The notes beneath the pieces were generated by a model, which saw only the letters and a list, made by a program, of their open reading frames with translations, searched no databases and was not told the DNA's origin. From positions 482,778 to 546,777 of the forward strand of contig CAWEET010000001.1 of NCBI GenBank assembly GCA_963808165.1: a stretch of 64,000 nt of DNA, in the 5' to 3' direction. Numbering within the stretch: position 1 is the stretch's first letter; each line of letters starts with the position of its first letter. Source of the stretch: Thiosocius sp963808165. Its GTDB lineage: Bacteria > Pseudomonadota > Gammaproteobacteria > Chromatiales > Chromatiaceae. Shown piece by piece: positions 16,933 through 25,785 of this stretch. Both the position numbers and the translations under genes were made by a program.

Positions 16933-17853
16933 ATGTTTTTCACCGCCATAGCCACGCACCAGCCCCGACTGCGCAACGTCAGCGCTGCGCGTTCGAGGCA
17001 CCATCTCGCCGTCATCGATCACCGGGCATCGCGGGTCGCCGGCATCCTGATGCTGGCCTTCTGCTCCACGATCGCGCAGGCGGCGCCCGACCGCGCGGAA
17101 ACTGCGCTGTTTGACGGCCATATCCACTATAACGACGACGTCTGGGACCTGCTGGCGCCGGCCGATGCCATCAAGCGTCTGGAGGCGGCAGGCATCGCGC
17201 GGGCATTCGTGTCGAGCACACCGACAGAGGGTACCGAGCGCCTGTTTGCACAGGACCCGGCCCGGATCGTCCCGTTGCTGCGGCCTTATCGCAGCTTTGC
17301 GGACCGTCGTACCTGGTTCGCGGACCCCGAGCTGGTCGCACGCCTCCGGGAGCGCCTCGATGCCTTTCCCTATCGGGGGATCGGTGAGTTCCACGTCTTC
17401 GGCGCCAACGCCTCGACGCCGGTGATGGCGGCGATGATCGATCTGGCCGCGGAACATGGCCTCTTCCTTCACGCCCACGCTGATGAAGACGCTATTGTCC
17501 GTATCCTCGAACGTTCGATGGATCTGACCCTGATCTGGGCGCACGCCGGATTCGATGTGCCGGTGACGCGATTAGCCGAACTGCTCGCGCGCTACCCGCG
17601 ATTGCTGATCGAGCTGTCTTTCCGCGACGACATCGCACCCGCCGGGCATCTCTCGGACGAATGGCGGCGGATCTTCGTTGCCCACCCCGGACGCTTCCTC
17701 GTCGGCATGGATACCTACATCGCGAGTCGTTGGGATACGCTCGGCGAAATGGCCGACGGGGCTCGCGGCTGGCTCGCCCAACTCCCGCCGGATATCGCGG
17801 ACCGGATCGCATTCGAGAACGCGGCAGAGCTAGTGGTCCATGCGGGCCAGTGA
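16933..17853 (+). CDS. Exported amidohydrolase-family protein, paralog of 9735-10619
   Basis: The layout matches the paralog at 9735-10619: HxH in FDGHIHYNDDVWD, a phosphate-like STPTEGT loop, GIGEFHVFG, then His in FLHAHADE, His in IWAHAGFD and Asp in VGMDTY. The N terminus has an unusually long basic stretch before the hydrophobic segment GILMLAFCSTIAQA, so the true start may be later than ATG 16933; a TTG at 16912 is another option. It probably acts in the periplasm. The two paralogs differ by about half of their residues, so the duplication is old or one was imported. Confidence 0.8.
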   Translation: MFFTAIATHQPRLRNVSAARSRHHLAVIDHRASRVAGILMLAFCSTIAQAAPDRAETALFDGHIHYNDDVWDLLAPADAIKRLEAAGIARAFVSSTPTEGTERLFAQDPARIVPLLRPYRSFADRRTWFADPELVARLRERLDAFPYRGIGEFHVFGANASTPVMAAMIDLAAEHGLFLHAHADEDAIVRILERSMDLTLIWAHAGFDVPVTRLAELLARYPRLLIELSFRDDIAPAGHLSDEWRRIFVAHPGRFLVGMDTYIASRWDTLGEMADGARGWLAQLPPDIADRIAFENAAELVVHAGQ

Positions 17854-18025
17854 CCGCTGCCCCGTGCGGAACCCTTCACGGCAGTGCTGCTGCGCGCGAT
17901 CGCGGGACAGGCCGCTGGCCCGTTGAAGAATCGCGCGCCCCGGTAGCCGGCCATGTGGCGCCGTGGCCGTTCGACGCGGCCACCGATCGCTCGCGTATGA
18001 GCGCGACCCTTGCCTCGTGGTGATG

Positions 18026-18322
18026 CTATTGACCTTCTGCGCCGTCGGCGTGGTGCTCTGGTTCGGTGGTTTCGAAGAAAAACTTCAACCCCGTGATGGT
18101 GGCATTCAGGCTGCCACTCTACATTCCCTGCTCGACCAGATGCAGTTGGTAGCGTCTCAGGTCTTCGGCGCTTGCGGCATCTGGAGGCTGACCCAGAAAA
18201 CGCGTGAAGTTTCTGACTGAGCGGACGTAGGCTACCTGGGTCTTGGGTGACAGTTTGCGCAGCCGCATGTCGTCGAGCATGCGCTGGCGTAACGGGCTGA
18301 TGGCTTGAGTCGATTGGGTCAT
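18026..18322 (-). pseudogene. Tyrosine recombinase N-terminal remnant (IS91-associated type)
   Basis: From ATG 18322 the frame reads MTQSTQAISPLRQRMLDDM and LSPKTQVAYVRSVRNFTRFL, a SAM-like core-binding domain of the integrase that often travels with IS91-type elements. A TAG follows LVEQGM, after which NATITGLKFFFE continues in frame to a second stop at 18026. The catalytic domain is absent. It adds to the scattered IS91-related debris in 11-18 kb. Confidence 0.65.
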
Positions 18323-18637
18323 CGCTCTGCTCCTGTCGAAAAACGAGGCGGATTGCCTCATTCATCAACATAGGAAACAGAGCTACTGGCTCAATGGCTC
18401 CACCGACTCAGCTCAGAGCACCTACTACCGCGCGAGCGGTTTCGTTCTTCGGCCAATTCCGGTCGTTCCCCGCCAAACTGACGGTGGATGAACTCACCCG
18501 GCCAGTTGCGCGAGGCCGCGGAAGCGGGCGAGGATGAAAGCGGCCGGCTGCGACCGGGCCTGTTTGCGCAGGCGGCGCGGATCGTCCTGCGGGACGGTCG
18601 CGCCATCGTATGATTGGATGGAGTAAGGACAACAACA

Positions 18638-19228
18638 ATGCCACCGGTGATTCTCGCGTTGCTGGTCGCTAACGGCCTGCTGTTTGCCGCTGCCCAGTCG
18701 AACCCCGAGGCCGTGATCACCTGGCTCGGCCTGTGGCCGCCGGAAAGCGGCACTTTTCGGGTCTGGCAGCCGCTCAGCTACGGGTTCGTCCACCTGGGCT
18801 TACTGCACCTGGCGCTGAACATGTACGCCCTGTGGCTGTTCGGCAGTCCGCTGGAGCGTACCCTGGGGAGCAGGCGATTTGCCTTCTACTACCTGAGCAG
18901 CGTGGTCGGCGCCGGGTTGCTGCACCTCGTGGTGCAGGGCGGCCTGGCCAGCCAGGGCATGAACGCGACGCCGGTGATCGGGGCCTCCGGCGGCACCTTC
19001 GGTCTGCTGCTGGGATTCGCCTGGCTGTTCCCGGAAACCCAGTTGCTGCTGCTGATCCCGCCGATGCCGGTCAAGGCCAAGTGGTTCGTGGTCGGGTACG
19101 GTGTGCTGGAACTGGTGCTGGGGGTAACCGGCAGCATGGCCGGCGTGGCGCACTTCGCGCACCTGGGCGGACTGATGGCCGGCTGGCTGATGATGCGCCA
19201 CTGGTACCCAAAATATCCTCGGCGCTGA
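18638..19228 (+). CDS. Rhomboid-family intramembrane serine protease
   Basis: The 196-residue product has six predicted membrane helices. The catalytic Ser is in GASGGTFG (after ATPVI) and the catalytic His in HFAHLGG in the last helix; the conserved FVHLGLLHLALNMYALW region also fits rhomboids. I chose ATG 18638 because AAGGA precedes it; an earlier in-frame ATG at 18614 lacks one. Rhomboids cut membrane proteins within the bilayer; the substrate is unknown. The gene stands alone. Confidence 0.9.
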   Translation: MPPVILALLVANGLLFAAAQSNPEAVITWLGLWPPESGTFRVWQPLSYGFVHLGLLHLALNMYALWLFGSPLERTLGSRRFAFYYLSSVVGAGLLHLVVQGGLASQGMNATPVIGASGGTFGLLLGFAWLFPETQLLLLIPPMPVKAKWFVVGYGVLELVLGVTGSMAGVAHFAHLGGLMAGWLMMRHWYPKYPRR

Positions 19229-19436
19229 CCGGCGCCATGACATCATGCGCTGATTCACAAAGGTGGTTCAGGTGTGGTGAACAAACCAATGAACCAAAAG
19301 GCAGTGCTCTTGCAAAAATTCGCTGACAGCATAATCGCGGACCACCTCAATCCAGGCGTTATGCCTCGCGGTATGATCAATCCAGTAAATTCAAAAAATT
19401 GTTTATGGTAAAAATAGCGGGGAGGACATCTTAAAA

Positions 19437-19787
19437 ATGAAGTGGAAGAAAAAAGTTTGGGTATTCGATGACGTTATTTCATTAGAAAAACAAGAAGAAA
19501 TAAGAAAGATGATACTGGGATCGGAAACGGTTGCATCTGACTATCCATGGCATTATATACTCGACGTCACGGGTGGCGGATCGCAAGATAAGCGCCCTGC
19601 TTTTGGCCAGACCTTCATAAGGGATGGGGTAATCAAATGTCATGAAGCATATATTAAGATGCTCGAGCCTTTGTGGGCGGGCTGCATGGAAAAAATAAAA
19701 GAAAAAACAAATGCTGTGGGGAAATATTCTATCCTAAAATCAGGGACTTTTTTGCAATTGCCCTTAACAGCAATGGCACTTACTTAA
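19437..19787 (+). pseudogene. Truncated 2OG-oxygenase-like or phage-type protein
   Basis: The frame starts MKWKKKVWVFDDVIS and is AT-rich and lysine-rich, unlike its GC-rich neighbours, which suggests transfer. The pattern VFDDVIS...Q.EI...., a short W/H segment and GQTFIRDG is reminiscent of phage-encoded 2-oxoglutarate/Fe(II) oxygenase-like proteins, but no full HxD...H set is seen. The reading frame runs into the MITE at 19771 and stops within it, so the 3' part is lost. The family call is a guess. Confidence 0.4.
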
Positions 19788-19933
19788 GCTGATTTCGGTC
19801 GTTTCTGGAGAAAACGTTGGCGGCACGGACGCCGCCGTCGAGCCTACAGGGACGTATTCACGGCGTTTTCCGGAAGAAATGATCGGAATCATCAGGCCTA
19901 CTTGTAGCTTGCGCTCCTAAGTCAGTGCCATTC
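19771..19933. mobile_element. 163-bp MITE, IS4-like ends
   Basis: The ends are inverted copies: CAATGGCACTTACTTA at the left and the reverse complement of TAAGTCAGTGCCATTC at the right. A direct repeat CCCTTAACAG lies on both sides (19761-19770 and 19934-19943). A 10-bp duplication and this end type suggest mobilisation by an IS4-family transposase. The last three bases of the right duplicate may belong to the neighbouring IS. No coding capacity. Confidence 0.7.
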
Positions 19934-19940
19934 CCCTTAA

Positions 19941-21239
19941 CAGGCTGTTGAAATTCGACTGGCAAGTGCGAACATAGCGCCATCCTGCCGACGACGAAGG
20001 CAAACACTATGCGCGGCCCTGATATTCAGCAAGACACCCTGTTCAGCACCGTCAGCCCCGAGACGCGTGTGCCGAAAGACCACCCACTGCGACCGATTCG
20101 CACGATGGTCGATCAGGCACTGAAAGATCTCCGTGAGGAGTTCAGCGCACTGTATTCGGCCTATGGCCGTGAATCGATTCCACCCGAGAAGCTGTTGCGC
20201 GCACAGTTGCTGATGGCGTTCTACACGATCCGCAGCGAACGGCAGTTGATGGAGCAGATTGACTACAATCTGTTGTTCCGTTGGTTTGTGGGCTTCTCGA
20301 TGGATGATGAGGTCTGGGATCACTCGACTTTCACCAAAAACCGCGACCGGCTGCTGGGCGGCGATGTGGCGCATCGCTTTTTTGCCCAGGTGCTGGGTCA
20401 GGCGCAGCGTGCTGACTTGCTGTCGCAAGAGCACTTCAGTGTCGACGGCACCATGATCGAGGCACTGGCGTCGCTGAAGAGCTATCGCCCGAAAGACGAA
20501 GAAGACCCGCCCGAGGATGGCGGGCGTAACCGTTGGGTCGACTTTCGTGGCGAGAAGCGCAGTCGTGACACGCACGAATCGAAGACCGACAAAGAGGCAT
20601 TGCTGTACAAGAAAAGTCCGGGCACGGCGGCCAAGCTAAGTTTTCTCGGCCATCTTCTGATGGAGAACCGCCACGGCCTGGTGGTTGATGCGCAGGTGAC
20701 CCAGGCCACAGGCACTGCTGAACGGGAGGCCGCCGTCGACATGGCCGAAGCGCTCAGTGGCACGCATCGCGTGACGCTGGGCGCGGACAAAAACTACGAC
20801 ACCCGCGACTGCGTAGATGATTTGCGGTGTGCCCATGTCACGCCGCATGTTGCGCAGAACACCAGCAACCGTTCATCGGCGATCGATGGGCGCACCACCT
20901 GCCACGAAGGCAACGCGATTAGTCAGCGCACCCGTCAAGGGATTGAAGAGTGCTTTGGCTGGGCGAAGACCATCGGTGGCTTGCGCAAGAGTCGTTTTGT
21001 TGGCCGCGAGAAGCTGGACTTTCAGTTTGTCCTGACCTTTGCAGCGTACAACTTGATTCGGATGCGCAATCTGGGGGTGGCCGCATGTTGCTGATGGCGG
21101 TGTCGAGGGATTGGTCTGCCTGCGATATGAATAATTGGGCGAAAACAACGCCACGGCCCCGTCCACCCCGCGACTTGGCCGGCAAATTTTGTCGCGCGGC
21201 AGAGAGAGCCGATAAATTCAGGTGATTTTCAACGGCCTG
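19941..21239 (+). mobile_element. Complete IS1182-type (IS5-like superfamily) insertion sequence
   Basis: The element is bounded by inverted repeats CAGGCTGTTGAAA at the left and TTTCAACGGCCTG at the right, and TTAA flanks both sides (19937-19940 and 21240-21243), either a target duplication or part of the ends. It carries one intact transposase. It separates a PIN-like gene from its 5' end and abuts the 163-bp MITE. Confidence 0.85.
20009..21094 (+). CDS. IS1182-type transposase
   Basis: The 361-residue DDE transposase starts MRGPDIQQDTLFSTVSPE, carries the N-terminal DUF772-like domain (RQLMEQIDYNLLFRWFVG) and the catalytic acidic residues in FSVDGTMIEA (first D), TLGADKNYD (second D) and GIEECFGW (E). 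It appears intact along its length. It is the only transposase in the window, with the IS6 one, that seems able to work. Confidence 0.9.
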   Translation: MRGPDIQQDTLFSTVSPETRVPKDHPLRPIRTMVDQALKDLREEFSALYSAYGRESIPPEKLLRAQLLMAFYTIRSERQLMEQIDYNLLFRWFVGFSMDDEVWDHSTFTKNRDRLLGGDVAHRFFAQVLGQAQRADLLSQEHFSVDGTMIEALASLKSYRPKDEEDPPEDGGRNRWVDFRGEKRSRDTHESKTDKEALLYKKSPGTAAKLSFLGHLLMENRHGLVVDAQVTQATGTAEREAAVDMAEALSGTHRVTLGADKNYDTRDCVDDLRCAHVTPHVAQNTSNRSSAIDGRTTCHEGNAISQRTRQGIEECFGWAKTIGGLRKSRFVGREKLDFQFVLTFAAYNLIRMRNLGVAACC

Positions 21240-21241
21240 TT

Positions 21242-21760
21242 AAGGTCTTCGTTTTCGTTGGTGCGAGCCAAGCCAGGAGCCCGTTTGAGCTAGCTGCCGC
21301 TATGCAGCAGCTCGGAGACGACGCTCAGTACGTGAAGATCGGTGGCAATGGCAAGAATGCTCTCGATTTCCATTTGGCATTCTATGTCGGCGAGCTGGTC
21401 GCAAAAGATCGGGAAGCATACTTCCACATCAACTCCAAAGACACTGGCTTTGATCCCTTGATCAAGCACCTGAAAGCCCGGAAAGTGCGGATTCAGCGAG
21501 AAAAGGATCTCGCAGAAATTCCTGTGCTGCAGATGTCGGTGGCCACTAGTGACGATGAGAAAGTTTCGGCAATCGTAAAGAACTTGGCAGGGCGAGGGCA
21601 CTCAAGCCCAAGGAAAGTAAAAACGCTAGCCAACACCATCAATACGTTGTTCACGAAAAAGCTCGAAGAGCAGGAGTTGGTGTCGCTGATCAACGAACTA
21701 CAAGAGAAGCGCTACATCGTGGTGAGCGAAGGAAACGTCTCGTACAAACTGCCACAGTAG
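21242..21760 (+). pseudogene. PIN-like domain protein, 5' end removed by IS insertion
   Basis: The frame is open directly from the IS boundary: KVFVFVGASQARSPFELAAA precedes the first Met at 21302. The pattern KVFVFVGA, then HLAFYVGELV, FHINSKDTGFDPLIKHL and a C-terminal winged-helix-like tail matches a family of PIN-like ribonuclease proteins whose N terminus is about 25 residues longer and carries the first catalytic Asp. That part is missing here, so the product is probably inactive. Confidence 0.65.
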
Positions 21761-21797
21761 CTTTGGCGGCGCGCCCGGGCCCGCCGGTCCAGCGTGA

Positions 21798-21925
21798 TCA
21801 ATACTCATCAACGCGCATGATCGTCAGCACGCGGATCGTCACTGATGGATCAGCGGGATCCGGGGAGTGGAACTCGAGATTGCGGTCGTAGTAGTCGATC
21901 TTCCATTAATAGCCTTCGTCTTTCT
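21798..21925 (-). pseudogene. DUF3768 C-terminal remnant (copy a)
   Basis: Reading the minus strand gives KIDYYDRNLEFHSPDPADP then TIRVLTIMRVDEY, the C terminus of a DUF3768 protein. A stop codon (TAA) replaces a Tyr codon just upstream, and the rest of the gene is gone. Two further copies lie at 23545 and 25786. Confidence 0.7.
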
Positions 21926-21934
21926 GGAAAAATA

Positions 21935-22561
21935 ATGAAAAGTTCTTTGGCTTCGCTTATCAAGGATCAGCGCCAAATCACCCTTTCTGTACTTGGCGAT
22001 TCCTTAAGCTACGGGTATATGGTGCCAACTGGCTACATTCAAATGCTGATGGAGCTATTGGCAAAGGATTATCCGTCGAACCTATTTCGATTGCATAATC
22101 ATGGGTTATGCGGTGATACCGCCCAGGACGGCCTACGTCGCCTGAAGGGGGCTTTGTTGCACCCGCCAGCAGACATCGCTTTGGTTCAATTCGGCATCAA
22201 TGATTGCTTCGTTGGTATTTCGGCAACTGAGTTCCAGGCAGCAGTATGGCAAATAGTGCAGGGCTATCAAACGGAGTGCCCGAAGGGCATTGTTCTGCTG
22301 ATACCTCCACCACCGGTTTATCCCCCACAGGAAAACCTCATGCTTGAGCCCTTCCGGCTGGCAATGCACGAGTTGGCCAAGACGCTAAGCGTAGTTTGTG
22401 TGCCCATTTATAAACATTGGTCTGTCGGTGAATCAAGTCCGAGCCAGTGGCTTGGTGATGGTGTTCATCCAAGTGAAGAAGGGTATCGGTTGATGGCTAG
22501 GGCTGTTTATACGGCCCTGACGTCCAGCATCCCGGGTCGACACGACGCGACGGCAGAATGA
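21935..22561 (+). CDS. SGNH/GDSL-family esterase
   Basis: The 208-residue protein has the four SGNH blocks: GDSLSYG near residue 21 (nucleophile Ser), a Gly in HNHGLCGDTAQDG, GIND (FGINDCF) near residue 86 and DGVHPSEEG near 187 (Asp and His). There is no signal peptide, so it is likely cytoplasmic. ATG 21935 is chosen because the family N terminus begins there; the longer frame would run into the DUF3768 relic. Substrate unknown; lysophospholipids or acetyl groups are common. It lies between two DUF3768 copies. Confidence 0.85.
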   Translation: MKSSLASLIKDQRQITLSVLGDSLSYGYMVPTGYIQMLMELLAKDYPSNLFRLHNHGLCGDTAQDGLRRLKGALLHPPADIALVQFGINDCFVGISATEFQAAVWQIVQGYQTECPKGIVLLIPPPPVYPPQENLMLEPFRLAMHELAKTLSVVCVPIYKHWSVGESSPSQWLGDGVHPSEEGYRLMARAVYTALTSSIPGRHDATAE

Positions 22562-22568
22562 AAACGAA

Positions 22569-23360
22569 TCATCCGTGGGCTTCACAGGCATCAAACAACC
22601 GTTCCACCATATTGCGGTCTTTGCTGAAACGACAAGGAACGGCCCGACGGCTCTCGAAATAGCATCCCGTTGTTTCGGTTCCGGCGCTACCAATGGCGAG
22701 CCAGACTGGCGTGTCCGCTCCCTCCTCCGGGCTCTGGTGACCGCCGAAACCGAGATTGTTGCTGAGGGTCGAGCTTACGTCACCGGGATGGCAGGCGTTG
22801 ACACATATTCCTTGATCAGACAGGCGTTCAGCAAAGGCTGCGCTTAGCATACGGTCGGCCTGTTTTGACTGACGGTAGGCGGCGTCATTGTTGTAGCGTC
22901 GGCGGCGAAACTCCAGATCGTCCAGGTCCAGTCCGCCCGCCCAGTAGCTTGCGACGTTCACTACCTGCGATCCTTCGGCTGCGAAGAGGTAAGGGTTGAA
23001 GGCACGAATCATGCGATAGTAGGCCAACACATTGGTGGCGAACTGTAATTCCACCCCCTCCGGAGAGTCCTCTCGCTGACGTGGCGTGATAGCGGCGTTG
23101 TTGACCAGGATGTGAAGTGGACCACCCCAACACGCTGCGAGATCGCGGATTGCATCGCCCCGGGAAAGGTCTGCCAACTCAAAGCGAACGTGATGATTGC
23201 CTGTTTCGTGCCGGATGCGTTGCACGGTGCGTTCCGCCTTTTCCCGGTTGCGGGCGACCAGCACCACCTCCCGCTCAATGTCGGATGCCAATCCTCGGGC
23301 GATAGCTTCACCGATGGCACCAGTGGCACCGGTTACCAGGGCGCGAGAACAAAATGACAT
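22569..23360 (-). CDS. Short-chain dehydrogenase/reductase (retinol dehydrogenase-like)
   Basis: The 263-residue protein has the SDR signature: cofactor loop TGATGAIG near residue 10, NNAA near 87, catalytic Ser in VNVASYWAGG and Tyr/Lys in AAYRQSKQ near 160. The basic residue in VARNREKA after strand 2 suggests NADP(H). It is convergent with the esterase gene, only 7 bp apart. The substrate is not evident. Confidence 0.9.
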   Translation of the reverse strand: MSFCSRALVTGATGAIGEAIARGLASDIEREVVLVARNREKAERTVQRIRHETGNHHVRFELADLSRGDAIRDLAACWGGPLHILVNNAAITPRQREDSPEGVELQFATNVLAYYRMIRAFNPYLFAAEGSQVVNVASYWAGGLDLDDLEFRRRRYNNDAAYRQSKQADRMLSAAFAERLSDQGICVNACHPGDVSSTLSNNLGFGGHQSPEEGADTPVWLAIGSAGTETTGCYFESRRAVPCRFSKDRNMVERLFDACEAHG

Positions 23361-23447
23361 CGGCTCCTCCTGTGTTTGATATCAATTGGGGCTTGCTCGA
23401 ATATTTCACGTCGCGCAAGCTCGGCTGCGTCACCTGTAGCCGTGGCG

Positions 23448-23532
23448 TAGCCCGTGACTGGCGAATTGTCATTCAAGTGGCTACGGGTAACTGGTACAGC
23501 CTGCGGCAATGAGATGTCAACTGGATTTGGTG
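23448..23532. repeat. Relic end of the GGCGAATT-ended IS family
   Basis: GTGACTGGCGAATTGTCATT followed by GGCTACGGGTAACTGGTA matches the conserved IS end at 30832, 36930, 45330 and 53247. The transposase is gone. Confidence 0.65.
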
Positions 23533-23544
23533 GGAGTCGCCGCG

Positions 23545-23880
23545 TCAATACTCATCGACGCGCATAGTCGTCAGCACGCGGATCGTGGCTGACGTATCAG
23601 CCGGATCCGGGGAGTGAAGCTCCAGGTTCCGGTCGTAGTAATTGATCCACCAGTAGTAGTCTTCACCGCAGACGGTGAATCGGCCCATATCGTGCTCACT
23701 GTAGGGATCAATGTCTTCGTAAAACTCTTCGTAGGTACGCACGGCGTTGAGGATCTGAGCGATTGTCTCGGCATTGCAGAGTGTCGAGCACAACAACGGC
23801 GAATAGATCCGCTTATCGACAGGTGGCTCGATGAATTTGGAGAAGAGTCGTACGAAGGATTCGGTGGCATCCGTACGCAT
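23545..23880 (-). CDS. DUF3768 protein (copy b)
   Basis: This 111-residue product has the DUF3768 signature: DPYSEHDMGRF in the middle, then YYWWINYYDRNLELHSPDPA and the C-terminal TIRVLTTMRVDEY. The function of the family is unknown; it is common on plasmids and integrated elements. The upstream frame (to 23951) shows no similarity, so the start is uncertain. It is the only copy of three here that reads through the whole domain without a stop or frameshift. Confidence 0.7.
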   Translation of the reverse strand: MRTDATESFVRLFSKFIEPPVDKRIYSPLLCSTLCNAETIAQILNAVRTYEEFYEDIDPYSEHDMGRFTVCGEDYYWWINYYDRNLELHSPDPADTSATIRVLTTMRVDEY

Positions 23881-24036
23881 TTCAGCAAGAAGAGCATCAG
23901 GAAAATGGAGAAAGCCTTTGGTCGAGAACCAGTTAGGCGAATGAGCGACAAGCTGAACGTGTATCGCGTTGAATCCGCGAGAAATGGTCAGGTGATCACG
24001 ATCGGTTACAGAACCAAAGCGATCCGCGACTGTTAG

Positions 24037-24635
24037 TGGGAGCTGTCGCGATTGACCCTTAGTACTTGCAGCGAAATCGTCGGCAGCCTCCCATCACATA
24101 GGGTACATGTGAAGCGCGTGCCGGACTTGAAACCCGACCTTCGATGGCTGTGCGTTGTCAGTTAAGGCTGGAGTATAAAAGGTATCTGTTCTAGTCGAAG
24201 GCCAGGAGCCCTGGATTCGATCAAAAATGGGGGGATTACGCCGGGGTGGACCTGCAATTGCCGGGGGCACGGATGCTGTTGGCACCGGCAGCCGTCGAGC
24301 ACGTAATCGGGCTGAGGTTCCTTGATCACCTTATTGGCCAGAGTGCCCGCCAGGGCAAACGGTGGCTCGGTTTGGGCCTGTTGACGGTGTCCGCGATCGG
24401 AATGCTGCTGGAGCGATCCGGTAGGTCGCCAAGAATCAAGGAATCAGAGTTGTTGAATTTTGGCGAATCAAGAACGCTGACGCCTTGTTTCGGCGCTGAA
24501 CCCTCTGTTACCAATTTTTTGGTCTGGCCATTGCCCGGACAGCGCGACACACCCATCTTTCAGTAGTCGTTTGTCCGAAGCAAGTGGAGTTCTGTGGCCG
24601 AGTAGGCGTGGGGAAATGCGGCATGGAAAGCAAAG
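24037..24635. other. 600-bp stretch without a supported gene
   Basis: A solo left end of repeat family R (GCAGCGAAATCGTCGGCAGC) is at 24067-24086. A 106-codon frame at 24246-24566 has no recognisable similarity or ribosome site and is not accepted. The rest shows nothing I can name. Confidence 0.4.
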
Positions 24636-25679
24636 TCAGGTGGTAGCCGAAAGAAAAAGGGCCATTACGCCGACCAAACCTACCAGTATCGTCGCTGCGC
24701 CCAACCATCCTGTCCTGCGTCTAATTGCTGCCAGTTGTCGTTCGGTTTTGGCAACCGATGCTGCCACGAGAGGCGGCACAATGGCTTTGACCGTGTCTTG
24801 CGCCACTTCATCGGCCTGCTTTTTCGCGATCGCGGCTGCCAGTTGTTCCACGCTCGATGTTACGGTCGCACTGAACGACGCCCGTAGCTCGTCGTCCGTC
24901 AGGATATGCTGCTTCAGTTCAATTTGGTTCTCATGGGCGGCGGCCGCCAAGCGCCCTGCCAGTGTTTTTTCCAGGCGCCGCTCTGCTGAGACGCTCTCAG
25001 CGACAATCTGCCGCTCGACGCCGTCCGTGACTTCTCTCAACCAGTCAAGCTTTCCGGCCTCGAGTCGTTGTGCGATCGCGGTTTCAATTTGCGTTGCATC
25101 GGCTGCCAAATCCTGGCTTTTGGTGGTTTGCCAACGTTCCGTTACGATTCGTTCGATCAGCGGAGTAAGCGTCTCTTCGATCAAAGGCGGCAGCATAGCC
25201 CGCAGTGTCGTCTGCAATTCTTGAGATCGTGCCATCGACGGCGCAGATGAAATAGGCGTAGGGTGGACTGCGGGCTGAGTCGACGTGGCCGATTCGCGAT
25301 CGAGCGCGGCAAGGATCTTGCTCAGTTTCTCGGGTGTTGCAGGTTTCGGAAGTATTCCGAGCGCGCCCAGTTCCTTTGCTTTTTCCACATGTTCCGGTCG
25401 GTCGTTTGAGGTACACATCACGATCGGGATGTGTGCTGTCGCAGGATTCGACTTCAACGCAACGGTGGCCGCATGTCCGTCCATGCCCGGCATCAGATGA
25501 TCCATGAAAACGGCATCCGGTGGTGCGTTTTGAATCATCTCCAGTGCCACCTCGGCCGAATCGGCCATATCAACCGTTAATCCGCGTTTCTGCAGCAACG
25601 TGCGCAAGGCGAAGCGGGCGGACTTGGAGTCGTCCACCAGAAGGATTCTTTTTCCGGGTAAGTTGGCAGGGTCAATCAT
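24636..25679 (-). CDS. Response-regulator receiver protein with C-terminal membrane anchor
   Basis: Residues 10-125 form a REC domain: LLVDDSKSAR (acidic pocket), phospho-acceptor Asp in DAVFMDHLMPG, Thr/Ser in MCTSND and Lys in LPKPATPEK. There follows a Pro/Ser linker, a helical region of about 150 residues likely to form a coiled coil, and one membrane segment at the very end (LGAATILVGLVGVMALFL). Receivers tied to the membrane by a tail anchor are unusual. No histidine kinase is nearby. The REC and coiled coil would face the cytoplasm; the partner is unknown. Confidence 0.8.
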   Translation of the reverse strand: MIDPANLPGKRILLVDDSKSARFALRTLLQKRGLTVDMADSAEVALEMIQNAPPDAVFMDHLMPGMDGHAATVALKSNPATAHIPIVMCTSNDRPEHVEKAKELGALGILPKPATPEKLSKILAALDRESATSTQPAVHPTPISSAPSMARSQELQTTLRAMLPPLIEETLTPLIERIVTERWQTTKSQDLAADATQIETAIAQRLEAGKLDWLREVTDGVERQIVAESVSAERRLEKTLAGRLAAAAHENQIELKQHILTDDELRASFSATVTSSVEQLAAAIAKKQADEVAQDTVKAIVPPLVAASVAKTERQLAAIRRRTGWLGAATILVGLVGVMALFLSATT

Positions 25680-25785
25680 GGAGTAGCCCTAACGTCATCA
25701 GTTTGAAGAGTATCTGCATGTTTAACGGCAGTTTGCGTCGAAGCTTGGGTAAAGGCCTGCGTTGTGGGTGTGTCCTGGTCTGTGC

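Noticed and set aside
24246..24566. 106-codon plus-strand frame as a gene
   Set aside because: No ribosome site, no similarity and a low-complexity, shifting composition.
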